Position numbers and translations under genes: made by a program. Shown here one piece after another: positions 9,237-21,295 of a DNA stretch of 64,000 nt. Position 1 is the first letter of the stretch; each line of letters begins with the position of its first letter. Under the pieces are notes generated by a model, which ran no database searches, was not told the DNA's origin, and saw only the letters and a list, made by a program, of their open reading frames with translations. Origin of the DNA: Neurospora crassa OR74A (lineage: Eukaryota > Ascomycota > Sordariomycetes > Sordariales > Sordariaceae); NCBI RefSeq assembly GCF_000182925.2, contig NC_026506.1:248001-312000 (forward strand). Reading direction: 5' to 3'.

Positions 9237-11244
9237 AGAAAAGTAAAGGGTTGGTGGGATGAGTGTTTTGTCTGGATAGATACTTTAGAGGCGGGTGGAT
9301 AGATGTAGAGGTGGTGGAAAAAGTAGAATACCCATTTTGAGAATTGTACAAAGTTTGATGTTCCAAGACAGTTTTGTGTTATACCCCAGAAGAAAACCAT
9401 TGCTACATGTTCTCCATCAAATCCTGTGCTGAACTACCCAGGACCGATGGTAAACATGTTGACTATCGAGATGGTGATCAGTCAAGAAAGGTTTAAGGTT
9501 ACTGGAGACGGTCGCGAGATTATAAACCTAGAAACTCAACTCAAACATGAAGTGTCGCCTCGCCAGCCCGTGTACACAAAGGTAACATCATATCATGTTC
9601 ATGAATTCATAAACGCCCACCATCGCATACAACCGCAATTCCTATATCCCCTATCCACTATGGTAACTCATACATCTCCAACACCCCATATCCTATGCTT
9701 TCTCTCTTTACCCCCCCGTCCCCCGAGGTCTCCCCCTCCCCCCTAACCCATAACCCCCCTTTTCCCCTATTCCCCTCGCCCCTTTCTTCCCCCTTTAGCC
9801 CCCCATTCCTCTTCCCCCCTCTTCCCAAAATCAACAAAATAACGCCCTCCCAATGTAGTAAAAAGTGATATGATTATGGAATCCTCGCTTTCCCATGTGT
9901 CGTGCCGAAAGATAGGTACATGAATGATGATGATGCTTTTGGTGTGTCTTGGACAATAAGAAAAAGTGAAAAAGAAAATCCCCTTTTCCACCTCTCTTCT
10001 CTTTCGCCGATTCTCTTTCTTCGTTCCGCTTTTCAGCTGCCCACCTTTTTCTATAACCCTATGCATCCCAGTTATCCCTCGCTTTTTCCCTCCTCTTGAA
10101 AACAAGTCCCTCTACTCATAAGACATTATCAGGTAGCCCCCTCTCCTCTCTCTCTCTGGAATCTCTCCTTTGTGTGGTATATACCTTTGGAGGTGACGGT
10201 ATTGTTGATGTGTTCGAGGTGGGTCGACCAGGTGAGAGGTATTGTTGCCCACGGACTTGGCTTGTTGTCGTCTGATCCGTCCGGGTAGCGATGTGATTGT
10301 TGTAACCAACTTCGGCCTGCCCACGGAACAACGGGTGCCATCCGATTGTCCCTCTCGCTCACACGAATGTGTCTGATGGGTGCCATCAACGTTGATCGGC
10401 CACCGGATTGACTTGCCCTCCCTCGCTGATGTTATCCGAGCCAGTCCCAGTGAAGGGTCCAGCGGGTAGCATCAATCGTAACCTCGACCCGTTCGTCTCG
10501 TATGTGTCTGTCCGTGATCATGCCACCGATCACGTTTGAACTCCAAAGTATATATCGACCGCGCCACCAGTCCTTCGCATCCTCAACCAAGGGTCTTCGA
10601 CCACGCCACTGGTCACCCTTTCCTCCGCTCCCCTCCTCCTGGGTATAAGATATGTGAACCGTGGACTTCGTGACCCGCCGTTTCGTCCCAAACGATGAAT
10701 ACAAAACTGCAGCAGCCTCCAAAAAACTTCCAAAAGAAAACTATGAAGCACTGTATAGGCGTTATGCACACAGAAAAAAAGAGTTAAGGAAGCTACGTAA
10801 AATTTGGGGGTATCTTTCGTCATCAATGATCCTCTTGCCCTCCTCCGCTGACTCCTTCATCGTCTCTCGGCTCCTCGTTCCTCCACTATGCTGGATGTCC
10901 TTGAGAGTTTCGGCCTTCGCGTGTAATGTCATCGTGTGCTGGTGGTGTACTTTGACGTGTTGAGGTGTAGCCATCGGACCCTTCTCGTCGTCGGATAGCT
11001 TGTGCGGTCCTAGGTATGGCTATGAGCTGCTATTAGGGGTTGAGTTCCAGACCACTCGATCATGTACGACCGGTAGCCCCCACCCCCAATTTTTTCCATC
11101 TCTACTTGTAGTAGCGATCTATCCACTTCTCACCCTATAACCGATTGGAAGAAAAGTCTCGAGTTAGCAGTTTGTTCCTTTGCCATGAGTTGCTGCAAAG
11201 CCGAGCGTCCAAAGTGGCAAAATGGCCAAATCGCAAAGGGTGGT
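9237..11244. other. Intergenic, 2.0 kb, no gene recognised
   Basis: A C-rich pyrimidine tract occupies about 9705-9800. Short open frames at 9767-10105 (-), 10129-10389 (-) and 10661-10963 (+) show no domain, signal peptide or splice support and overlap each other on both strands. The right end is the 3' flank of the Caf40/Rcd1 gene. Confidence 0.45.
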
Positions 11245-12523
11245 TTAAATTCCAAGACCGCTGGTGCTGGGTTCGACTACATTATCGGAGAGGTTGATGA
11301 GGAGCTGCGCCAGGCAACGCTTGGTGGCGGCATCGTCGCGCAGAACCGAAGAGAAGGTGGCATCGCGAAGGGGCTCTGGCAGGCACTGGCGGAGTGCCTC
11401 GCGGGCACGAGCATTGTCGCTAAGTCTGTTTGGATGATAAGTCAGTACAGAGACCTACCAAAATCGAGTAACAGGGCGAGAACATACCTCAAGAAGCACC
11501 TAACAACATGTTTGAGAAGCCTAGCCGTCTGCTGCTCTACCAGCTGAGCAACCATGTTGCTGAGGACGGTGCCGACAGCGTAGAAGCGCTCATAAGTGGC
11601 ACAGATGTAGTTAAGACCGTTGTCATCAAGCAAGATCTTCTGCACGATGAAAATAGCAACCGTCTTGCTGAGCTCAGAGCCGGTCTCCATGATCCTCAGG
11701 CAGAGGGGAATAATCTCGGTCGTAAGGAGAAAGTTGATGACCTCTGTGGAATCGTTCTTGACAAGCGCACCAATGACTCCCAGCGAAGTGAGCCGGAGGT
11801 ATTCAAAAGGACGCGACTTGGACGTCGTGTTAAGAAAGGGGTAAAGGAAGAGGGGGATGTGTGCTGAGGAAGAAAAAGGTTAGCAGGCTAGCCGGTCCTG
11901 GCTTGTAACAAAGGGGCACCTACCATTGAGGAAGAGGGTACGTGTCTCGTTGTGAGACGCCACACACTGAAGGAGGGCGAGGGCATTGCAGACCCTGTTG
12001 GAGGCGGCAGCGGTGAGCTGAGAGGGGTTGAGGAGGGTATAGACACTGATAATCTCCTGGAGGAGAGATGTCATGACTCCTAGACATGGGGATTAGCGCA
12101 TGATCGATCGGCGGGGGGAGAGAGGGGGAGGGGCTCCGAGGTATAGGTCGGTTCATTGTACTTACCGAACGAGTGCCAGAGGATCAGGGCCAGTTCGGGG
12201 ACCTGCTCTCGCTTCTTGCTCAGCTCAAGCAGCGCAGCCTCCCTGGTGTTTTCATTCAGCAAGTCGGCAATGTACTGGAGCGTACGGCGGTTGTCATCCG
12301 AGACGACGGGCTCAATGGCATTATCCTGTGCGTGGGTGGCGGCGGCAAGGGCGTTCACATTGTTGTGTGCGCCGGCCAGGCGGTTGTAGTGCTGCTGCTG
12401 GGCAACATTGGCGGCGGCGGCAGCAGCCTGGGCGTGCTGATGGTGAGAGGTCTGCTGGTGAAGCCAGGCAGAGTCGGCCTGGGGGTATTGGTGGTGGCCG
12501 TAAACATGGGGATTCTGCATCAT
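11245..12523 (-). CDS. caf40: Caf40/Rcd1 (CNOT9) subunit of CCR4-NOT complex
   Basis: Four exons on the minus strand: 12523-12166, 12079-11924, 11863-11488 and 11425-11245, giving 356 residues. All introns are short GT-AG (61-86 nt). The N-terminal ~115 residues are Gln/His/Ala-rich low complexity. The rest is the Rcd1 armadillo-like fold, near-identical in pattern to human CNOT9: [89 protein letters not shown], and the end [15 protein letters not shown]9 docks Trp-containing partners and helps tether the deadenylase complex to mRNAs and translational repressors, so a role in mRNA decay is expected. The start ATG pair (ATGATG) at 12523 follows a long unusual leader containing GGT, GGC and A repeats. 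Confidence 0.95.
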
Positions 12524-12641
12524 CTTGGGCTATGTGTTCGAACGGAGAAATGCTGGCGACGGCGCGAAGTAGTGGGTCAAAGACGTCGGGAGCTGTGTGG
12601 GTATCAATCGAGGCAGGACTCGGGGTGGCGCTATTGTTGTC

Positions 12642-12666
12642 GGTGGTGGTGGTGGTGGTGGTGGTA
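12642..12666. repeat. GGT trinucleotide run
   Basis: About eight GGT units in a row (ACC on the transcribed strand), 120 bp upstream of the Caf40 start codon, so probably in its 5' leader or core promoter. Confidence 0.8.
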
Positions 12667-12911
12667 GTGGTTATTATCTTTCGCCAGGAACTTGACGATG
12701 GGGCAACGGCAGGCCGGGCGGCATGAGAGGGGTGTCGTCGGGCGCAGGAAGGGTCCTTCTCGATTGCGAATATCAGACAGAGCAGCGGTCAACAACGGCG
12801 TCGTCGGGCGGGTCGGGTCGTGTAGAGTAAGGTAGACAAGTGGGCGAGGCGGCGTCGAGGCGGGTACGTAGCGAGGTGGTTGTGCTTTGAGCAAGCGGGC
12901 TGTTGAACAAA

Positions 12912-12943
<32 letters not shown>
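12912..12943. repeat. GGC trinucleotide run
   Basis: Ten or more perfect GGC units (GCC on the Caf40 sense strand), about 390 bp upstream of the Caf40 start codon. Such tracts can form stable structure and vary in length. Confidence 0.85.
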
Positions 12944-13056
12944 ATTAAAGTGCAGATTGCAGAACACCTAGTCACAGGCCCGGCAGGCAAGGCTTGACGA
13001 TCGCGGCGGGTCTTGGAAGTACAGTACGTGTGTATTGGTATGGAAGCGAAATATGG

Positions 13057-13075
13057 AAAAAAAAAAAAAAAAAAA
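13057..13075. repeat. A19 homopolymer
   Basis: Run of 19 A (T on the Caf40 sense strand), about 535 bp upstream of the Caf40 start. Poly(dA:dT) tracts often mark nucleosome-depleted promoters; that role is inference here. Confidence 0.7.
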
Positions 13076-14039
13076 TGAGAGTGTTGGTGTTGTGGGTAGA
13101 GAGGTCACGGCACGGTAGAGTTGGAGTCGGTGACGGTGACGGAAGTGGATATGTAGACTGGAGTGAGTGAGTTGGGTGGTGGTCGTATGTATTCCTGTGG
13201 TGTTGTCGGCGGGCAAAGAGGAAGGGAATCAAGCAGATGAAAGAAGAACGAAGACCTAGCTGCCCGGTGGACCTATGGCGGCGCCCACCACCCGCCCGCC
13301 TGCTGGAGTCGACTCGTCTCCTGCTCCCGCCGGCGTTCGAGGGTCACACTCACACCCACTCAGGGCACCCACAGCAGCCAGAGAGCGGTCCAGAGCCGCA
13401 CCCGCGACGGGGACAGTTTGCGCACAGACCATCAAGCTCAACATGTGGGGAAGCTTCGGTCCAGTGTTGGATTCCGAATTCACAGTTAACCCTGGAACGC
13501 GGCACTTCCCACATATAACCCTGCGATGGTCAGGGGATAATGCGCCCTGATTGGATGACAGATGCCGTCTGCATTTCGACATCAAATCTGCCCGCTGTCT
13601 TTGGTGAATCAAAATTCGGGTGATCATCGCTTTCCGGGCGAATTTCGATCAGATAAAACTGATGGGCCGTTAAAAATAATGGCATATATCTCCAGGCTCA
13701 ACTTCAACAAGCACTTGAAATCCACGTATCAGAGGAACATCGATAGTCTTCATCCCGTCCCGTCCTAGATGTTCTCTCGGCCTTGGAAGGCACCATGTAC
13801 CTACTCACGTTTCCTTTAAATCTCGATGAACTTCGATTGAAGGCGAGCTTGAAGGTGAGCTTAAACTTATAATTGCCATTTCACCTTCGTTTTGATCCGA
13901 TACCAACCCATAAATGGGATCAACAGCTTAACGTTCAGGACTCATACTTCTCTTTGATATCCCGTAGATGTGCAATGATATCTTGATTCCCCTTCAGACC
14001 ACCAAGCCTAGCCTAGGTATTTTTTAACCAAAAAAAAGC

Positions 14040-14062
14040 CACACACACACACACACACACAC
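14040..14062. repeat. CA dinucleotide microsatellite
   Basis: About 11 CA units located about 60 bp 3' of the dbp9 stop codon. Confidence 0.85.
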
Positions 14063-14124
14063 ATAAACACCAGAAAATGCAGACCCCTTTTCCTTTCCCA
14101 TCTCATCTACCAGACGCCGTCCCT

Positions 14125-16358
14125 CTACTTCCTAACCCTAAAAGTCTTCAACACATTCTTCCTCCCCCCAGGTCCCTTCTTATACTTCCCATGCCCACCT
14201 TTTCCACCCTTGGCCCCCTTCTTGCCTCTCGTCTTCTTATCGTCGCCCTGCTTCTTAAACGGCACGAACCCAATCTGGGTTTCCGTGAGAGCGTTCTTGC
14301 CGTCCTGGGGCAGCAAGTAATCAGGCACGTGCTTGAGATGGGCTTGCTGGCGCATCTTGGTGCCGAGCTCGCCGTCGTGGCGCAGGTGCGACAGCTCGTG
14401 CGGGTTCTCTTCAAAGTAGCGCTTGAGCGTCTCGGAGCGCAGGAGTTCTTGTCGCAGTTCGCGGGTGCGGGCTTCGCGGATGGCAACTTTTGTTACGGCG
14501 CGGAGGGCTATTGCTCAGTTAGAGAATGAATGGTCAAATGGACGAAATGATAAGGGGGAAAGGGGGTACTGACCATCGTTCATACGATAACGGAAAGCCT
14601 CCATCTGATCCTTGTTAAAGTTGTACGGCTCCAACTTGCGGTTGAGCTTGGCCTGCTGGCGCATCACCTTGGCCAGAACCTTCTCGTCCTTCTCGCACTG
14701 CTTGATGCTGGTGGGCTTGTGCTTGCCAAAGAGATCGTGAGGGACGACCATCGATAGAGCAATACCGGCGCGACCGGCGCGGGCGGTGCGGCCTATCCGG
14801 TGAATGTAGGAAGAGGAAGAAGTGGGCATGTCGAAGTTGATAACGGCGGCAACGTTTTTGAAGTCGATGCCTGGGATCATTTGGGTTAGTATCCAGAACC
14901 ATGTAGGACCAAAACGCAGACAGACTTACCTCGCGAAACACCATACTCCTGATCCCTCCTGCCCTTCTTCTTCTTTCCCTTGCCGTTCTTCTTCTCATCG
15001 CCCTCCTTCTTTTCACCTTGCTCCTCCTTCTTCTCCTCAGTCTTCTCGTCCTCCAAGAAGACCTCGCTCCTCTCATCCGACGCAATGATGATATCATAAA
15101 TACCCCTGTTAAACTCCTCGATAATCTTGATCCGTGTATTAATCGGCAACTCCGAGTTCAGCACACAGCTGCGAATGCTAAACTGCTCGAAAAACAGCTT
15201 CAAGCGGTACGCGCGATCGATATCCGCCACAAACACCAGACAGGGACCCTTGATCAGCTGCAGCTTGAAGATCAGGTAGCTGATGAGCCACTTGTCATCC
15301 TCGCCGCACTTGACGTAAAACTGGGTGAGCTTCTCGTCCTCGTTGCTGAACTCTTCCTTCAGGTCCAGCATGGTGGGATTGCGGCAGAAAAAGCCCTTGA
15401 GCGTGTCGAGCTCGTCAGAGACGAGAGTGGCGCTCATCATGGTGGTCTGCACACCGCCCTTGGGCAGCGAGCGGGCGATGTTCTCCATATCTTCATCGTA
15501 GCCGTAGGACAGGACGAGGTCGGCCTCGTCGAGCACGAGGTACTGTAGCTTGGCGACGCTGAGAGCGCCGGACTCGATGTTGTGCCAGGCGCGGGCGGGA
15601 GTGGAGACGATCACGTCGGGGGCATTGGCGAGGAGGGAGCGCAGGACGGCGTCGGACACGTTGTCGGTCAACTTGGCGGATTGGATGTCCTTGGTGCAGA
15701 AGGCGGAGAAGGCATCGATGGCTTTGTGGACTTGGTCGGCGAGTTCGCGCGTAGGGACGAGGATGAGGGCGGAGGTGAAGGGGGTTGGGTCGGTCTGTTT
15801 GTGGTTTCCTTTTCGTTAGCATCCAACCTTGTCACAACACAACTTCTTCTCCCGGGTGTCAAGGTAACTCACAGCCTTCCTCTTAAGAATGCCGCTCAAC
15901 ACAGGCAACACATATGCCGCCGTCTTACCCGATCCTGTCTTCGCCTTGCACAGCACGTCCTGGCCCGCCAGCGCAAGCGGGATCGCCTTCCTTTGCACGA
16001 GCGTCGGCTTCTCAAAGCTCTGTTTCGCAACGGCCTGCACAAGGCGAGGGTCGAGACCCAGGTCGGAGAAGGTCAAGTCGGCATCGTCCTTCTCGCTCTG
16101 CTTCTTCTCGTCCTTTTCGTCTTGTTGTTTTTGCTCGTCCTTTAGTTGTTGCTCGAGCTCTTGCTCCTCCTCGGTTTGTTGCTGCGCTTGTTGTTGGGTC
16201 GCTTCGGGCTTCTCCTCCTGTGGCTTGACACTCTGCGACTTGGACTTCTTCTCCTTCTTTTCCTTCTTCTCGGTTGAAGACTTCTTGGTCTTCTTCTGGG
16301 TCTGAGGCTCGGTCACGACTGACGGCTCGTCCGTCTCGTTCAACTTGCGCTTGGCCAT
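14125..16358 (-). CDS. dbp9: DEAD-box RNA helicase Dbp9 (DDX56 family)
   Basis: Four exons on the minus strand: 16358-15873, 15794-14930, 14870-14574 and 14507-14125 (676 residues; introns 59-78 nt with CTAAC or CTGAG-like branch sites). A Lys/Gln/Glu-rich N-terminus (1-95) precedes the Q motif ([16 protein letters not shown]), Walker A AKTGSGKT, motif Ia PTRELADQ, the DEAD box in [10 protein letters not shown], motif III SAT, and [10 protein letters not shown]. Between motifs IV and V a Lys/Glu-rich insert ([12 protein letters not shown] and on) precedes [14 protein letters not shown], a hallmark of Dbp9. The basic Gly/Lys C-terminus ends with the family's [11 protein letters not shown] and a KTFRVRK tail. 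Dbp9 acts in the nucleolus in early 60S ribosomal subunit assembly and 27S pre-rRNA processing. The assignment rests on the insert and the C-terminal signature. Confidence 0.95.
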
Positions 16359-17437
16359 TGTGTCGGGGTATCTAGGTTGTGAAGTTTGGTATTAAACTGG
16401 TCTTGCGCGACAGTAATTGTAAGTTAATAACACGGTGAAAGTTGGTGATCAGTCGACTAGAGTTGGCCGTGGTATGGTCTATGGACAGAAAGATGGTAGA
16501 TGAAGAATGTTTTTGGAAGTGGAGGAGGAGGGGCTGCACTTCAATGGAAGCTACGAAACGGATGGATGCCAATTCCTCGAATCGACCAAAAAAGTTTGGG
16601 AAAAAATTCGACGGGGACTCGCCCAGGCGTCGCACCCACTGATTGGCCAGCGCTACCAGTCCACTTCACAGTGGGCATAGGCGCTAGCGCACCGGCAGCT
16701 CATTGCCCCACAAAAGCTTAATCCGACAACTTGAACCCCCACAGCGACCAGGGGGATCCATCATATGCCCTGGGCTGGGCTGCCTGCCACCTTCAACGCA
16801 GGTCCACGATCTTACACTAGTCAGCCTTCAGTCATGAGCCCTACGAGGCCGTTGAGGCTCAAAATGGCCTCAGAATCATACCTTACAATCACGTTCAAGA
16901 TCACGTCTGGACAAAATCAAGCTCGCTACTATACTAACTTTGATGAAATCCTACTAACGGAAAGAAATACATCTTAACATGAGCCATAATCCTTAAAAGC
17001 CATTCTTCGTTTTCTTTTCGCTCGAGCCACATAACCAGAGAGGCAAGTAACATGCGCTGAGAATCAAGCTATCCATCCAACACGAAACGAAATTGACCAC
17101 ACCAATCTACACTTGCGCGAACCTTCCATACCAGGCTGTCACCACACAAAAGCTCAGACGCCAACATTTTACCAAACCATAAGAACGTGAAAGTCAGATG
17201 ACAAGGAAATACTTCAGCATTCATCTCTCATGACCTTTATCCATCTGTTACAGGAGCCTCTCCGTCAATCATCGTCCAACTCTGGAGCACCACACGGCAG
17301 TGTTCCGTGTCGTTGCTATTCGGCCTGACTGTTTCAGACAAGTTCAACTCAGCGTCCGGAGTCCTTAAGGACCGATTGGGCTGACTTCGCCTTTTCCCTA
17401 TACCAGTCCTCGAAGCTCCTCGAGCCGCCCGCTGCAT
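16359..17437. other. Intergenic: dbp9 promoter and SR-gene 3' flank
   Basis: 1.08 kb between two minus-strand genes. The left part should hold the dbp9 promoter, the right part the 3' untranslated region of the SR-protein gene. No gene, TATA box or repeat stood out. Confidence 0.45.
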
Positions 17438-19280
17438 CTAGTAACGACGACCATAGTCACGCGGCGGGTATGGCTCGCGAGGGTACGGGTCACGCGGAGG
17501 GAAGTCCACGGGAGGAGCACGGCGATCGTAAGCATCTCCGCGTCCGCTCATGTACGGGTCGGGAGGGTAATCGCGGGGAGCACGGTACGGGTCATCGTAA
17601 CGTCCGCGGGGAGGCGGGTAGTCATCGATCGGGCGCCTGGGTGGCGAGCGGTAACCACCTCTCCTGTCGTCGTAGTACTCGCGCCTTGGTGGGGGCGACC
17701 TGTCACGGTAACCATCACGGTAGCCGTCGCGGCGGGGGCTGTATCCGCGAGGAGGGGGTCCACGGCGGTCGTAATCGTCTATGGGAGGGGGGTATGGGCG
17801 GCCACGCGGCGACCTCGAGCGAGCGCGATGGTCATTTCTTGGGATGTCGGGTTGAGTCTAATTAAAGGTCAGGAACCATACTCATCGAGGTGTGAGGATA
17901 TTCCTTACGTTAGCGACGCAGGTCACGCGCTGGCCCTTAAATTCGCGGTTGTCGAGCTTCTCAACAGCAGTTCTCAGATCGGCGGCGTTTTCGAACTCAA
18001 CGAAGCTGTGATTTCGGTCAGCGGGAGTGTAGAAAGATTCTGACCGTGGCCACATACCCTTCACCGTTCTGGTTGCGGGTCGTCTCGCTATAAACGACAT
18101 CAAGTCCGGACTGACGAGCAAAGTCCTTGAGATCCTAAAAAGGCAAGTCGAGTAAGTTGAGGTCCGGGATTTGGCAGTTGGCGGTCCTCCCATGCATCAC
18201 CACCAGTAAAGATGTGTCCAGGAAGCTGATTGTGTATGGCAGGTTGTCATCCGGCTCTGGGGTGTCCTCTGCCATAGTCCCGCCCGTAACAAGAAACTCC
18301 AATGGGAAGATTGAGAAGGATGTAGTGAAGGAAGCCGGAAAGAGCCAGTTGGGTGTACAAAAGAGAGCCAAGTGCGTTCAGCTGGAACGGCCGGACCCCC
18401 CACCAGTCGGTAATAGGAAAAAATAACGAAGTCCGAATGGCCAAACTTGGGTGTGACGGTGACAGGAGATATGCCATGCTGGTGGGGGCGAGAACAGAGT
18501 AGGGTGTGGAATCCATGGGTAGCCCGGAAAAAGAGAGAAATCCATATGATGATCAAGCGGCGCACAAGGAAGTGGAAGGGTGACAGACCTGCCAGCTGGT
18601 TTCATTGGGAAGGCCAGAGATTTGCATCCGGTGAGGCGTGCGTCGGGGCCTGGGTTGGCTGTTACGCTCGTGGGTGAAACCGGGACCTCCCTCACGGTGA
18701 CGGGCGCCACGGGCGAACTGAACGGTAAGGCGCTCTCCCATGAAGTCCGATCCATCTTGTTATTGTTAGTCGGTCGATATCGTGGGTAACGGGGGCTAGA
18801 GGGTGGGAGACGTACGGAAAGCTGAAGAGAGAATGATGGTTAGCGCATGTTTCTTTCATGATTGCTATGACGCACGTAAGAAAAGAGCACTTACCAGGAA
18901 CAACATCGCGGGCGTCCATGGCATCCTTGTACTCGATGAAACCAAAGCCGTTCATGAGCTTGATTTCGGTGATCTCGCCGGTTCCGTGAGTCGCAAAGTG
19001 GGCTTCCACATCGGCCTTGGTTGCTTTGCGGGAGTCAGCATTGTGTATCGTCGGATGGGAGCCGACCAGACCAGGCGCCAGAGCAGGGACAAGTGGACAG
19101 AAGAGGTAGCCTCGCAGCGACAAGGCGGCGATTGATGTTTGATCATGGGAGACGGCCGCTTATCGATGGTGGCTGTGGTGGTGGTGGTGATGATGATGAC
19201 GTTGATGTTGCAGATCCGGGAAACTCACCGTGCCGGGGCAGGTTGCCCAAGTAAAGACGGGTCGACGATACTTCAGTCAT
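17438..19280 (-). CDS. Two-RRM SR-type pre-mRNA splicing factor (Srp1-like)
   Basis: Seven exons on the minus strand: 19280-19229, 19023-18895, 18821-18816, 18755-18589, 18134-18058, 18005-17909 and 17857-17438 (315 residues). RRM1 has RNP2 LYLGNL and RNP1 NGFGFIEY. RRM2 has RNP2 MQISGL and RNP1-like GFVEFE. The C-terminal ~140 residues are an Arg/Asp/Tyr/Pro-rich tail with RSRSP, RSPP and DDRRGGYRSPP units. This is the layout of fungal SR-like splicing factors, which bind exonic RNA and recruit spliceosome components in the nucleus. The third exon is only 6 nt (CTTTCC) and gives the sequence VVPAFHGSDFMGERL; skipping it stays in frame and gives VVPDGSDF. The fourth intron (18135-18588, 454 nt, donor gtctgt) is far longer than the others. 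All junctions keep frame. Confidence 0.9.
18816..18821 (-). other. 6-nt microexon of the SR-protein gene
   Basis: Minus-strand reading is ...cttcag|CTTTCC|gtacgt...; the flanking introns are 73 nt and 60 nt. Inclusion encodes the Ala-Phe-His that follows VVP in RRM1, a residue run I recall in other fungal homologues. Skipping is also in frame. Confidence 0.75.
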
Positions 19281-21105
19281 TGTGTTGGGTCGCTGGTTGT
19301 AGGACCTATATAGGATGACTGAATAGCCAAGATGGTAAGAATCCGATCCAAGGCGATGGAAGGCTGAAGAGGGATGGGGAGTTCCCAACGCAGGGCAATC
19401 AATCCAGCTATCGTACTTTTTGGTTGTTGTCGTGGTGGCAGAGACGAAGGCTGACACGACGGAAGAGATCGGGAGCCTAGTGAGGTGAGGAGGGGGTTGG
19501 TCGGGGTAATAAGCGCGACGACGTGCTGTGTCCTGCCGAAGCCTCGTTCAAGAAAAAAAAAAAGTTGCGTCAACTTGTTCGGAGCCTTGTTCGCGGGCCG
19601 ACCAGTCAAAGTGCAAGCCAGGCACGAGAGAGACCAATGTGGTGGGCGGAGAGGCGGGAAGCGTAGAAGAGGGCGTCAGCCAAGTTCGGGTTGTGGTGGG
19701 TGTTTGTATCACTCGACGATTCAATCAGAAACAAGACGTAAAATCACGCGACGAATCGGCGGGTAAAGTCGTCGTCGCGGTGTTGTGTTGGATGGTTGGC
19801 CGTCCAAGTTGGCAATGATGGTTGGTAACAGTTGAGAAGAGGATGATGTTTGGAGGAGAAGCTGTGACGGGCATGCGACACGGTGGGTGTTGGTGGGTGG
19901 GTGGGAAGAAAAGTGGAGGCGGGAGCGATTGAAAAGGACGGGACCTAAGAAGGGAACGCGGCGGAAGTGGAAGGATGGGGTTGGTGAGTGGGAGGATTGA
20001 TTTGGAGTTGCTGGAGGGAGGGAGGGAGGGGGGCCCGGGCTGGCTGAGAGAAGCTGGAAGTGTGGAAGTGTGGACGGGCCCTGTTAGGTAGCTGTCCTGC
20101 TGCTGCAGCAACTGAAGGAACTGAATCCGGGACAAGGAAGTGGAAGGACTGAAAAAGAGAAACGAGAAAAATGGGATTCGCACGCACGCACGGCATCACG
20201 CAGGAAGCGAAGAAAACACTTCCGTCTCCCGTCTCCCGTCACAACCAAGCGCCGACCGGTCTCCTGCTGCTCTCCTGCTGCTGCAGCACACGATCGTGCC
20301 CCCAGTCAAAGCCCGATGCCTGCCCTGTTGCGCTACACCTAACACTCAGGTCCCGTCAGCACCTAACGCGACGACGTCGACGATAACCTCGGAACTGCCG
20401 CTATAGCGCCCGCCTACACTAGCTAGAGGTAAGGTTACAGCCAAAACCAGGCACTCAACCCACTGAAAACCAAAGCATGGCACCCGGGCCGGGCAGGCAT
20501 GGACGAGTGGGGCAGGCAGAGCAAACGCGGGAAGAGGTGGACCGCCAAGCCTCCTTGTTATCCAATTGCAAACCACCGTCGCCCTGAATGAGAGGATGTG
20601 TCACAAGCATCCTGGTCCTTGTGAGAGGGGAAAGGGCAAGGCATGATGCACATGGACGGACGCGTTGCACAGGCACCCCTCCTTGTTGATTTGATGCCGC
20701 TGCTGCTGCTGCTGGTCGCCGCCGGTTTGTTTTCCGTCATCTTGGCTTGGCTTGTCGGAGCCATTTTTGATATTGGCGTGACATTGTCCAAAGTGATGAT
20801 GGATCTGGTTATGGTGGTGTTGAGAGCGGCTGAAGGTATTCCCGGACATGTCAAGGGAGGTATTTACCATAGGGGGGAAAAAAGCATTGTAAACAAAAGG
20901 GAGCTTTGGCCGCTTCTGGTGTCAATCCTATGGAGCTTTTCCGAGCTTTTTGCAAATCTCGACAGGGCTGATATGGTTCACGTCATTGGGCCGGCTGGGA
21001 TAGTGTCTGACGCTTTTTGTCGAGTTCTGTTCTTCCACTTTTTTGCAAAGTTCCAGATGCGAATTGAGATGGCCGACTATCGATCAGAACGCGTACTGGG
21101 TATGG
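19281..21105. other. Intergenic between SR gene and copia fossil
   Basis: 1.8 kb with no supported gene. It includes the SR-gene promoter. A 164-codon plus-strand frame at 20643-21137 is hydrophobic but runs opposite to a Gln/His-rich frame, has no splice or start support and ends inside the LTR, so I do not call it. Confidence 0.45.
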
Positions 21106-21110
21106 ACATG
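21106..21110. repeat. Target-site duplication, left copy
   Basis: ACATG directly before the 5' LTR. The same five bases follow the 3' LTR at 27200-27204. Five bases is the usual duplication for copia-class integrases. Confidence 0.85.
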
Positions 21111-21295
21111 TGTTGGTGGGTCTCTGGCATTCACTGAGCACAGCATTCACTAGGCCCAAACCCCACTCTGTACCCTGCCCAGACCGTACCATATCTAGCC
21201 TTCCAGACTTTGCCAGTCTCCCTCTTTCTCTTCTTCTCCATAGTATATACTCAATCAATCGTATCCAACCGCTTAATCTCGTTGGTAATCTTATA
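21111..21295 (+). repeat. 5' LTR of copia fossil
   Basis: 185 bp starting with TG and aligned end to end with 27015-27199. It is much less AT-rich than the element interior. Confidence 0.9.

Larger units (their letters stand above)
12524..14124. other. Intergenic: repeat-rich leader of Caf40 and 3' flank of Dbp9
   Basis: 1.6 kb without a supported gene. Upstream of Caf40 it holds a GGT-rich stretch (about 12642-12666), a GGC run (12912-12943) and a 19-base A run (13057-13075). At the right end lies a CA microsatellite just 3' of dbp9. Open frames here follow the simple repeats and have no domains. Confidence 0.5.

Noticed and set aside
10661-10963. 100-codon open frame with a charged segment
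   Set aside because: No recognisable family; overlapped by an opposite frame of similar length and no promoter or splice support.
20643-21137. 164-codon hydrophobic open frame on the plus strand
   Set aside because: It lies opposite a Gln/His-rich frame, so its hydrophobicity comes from simple sequence; it runs into the LTR and has no domain.
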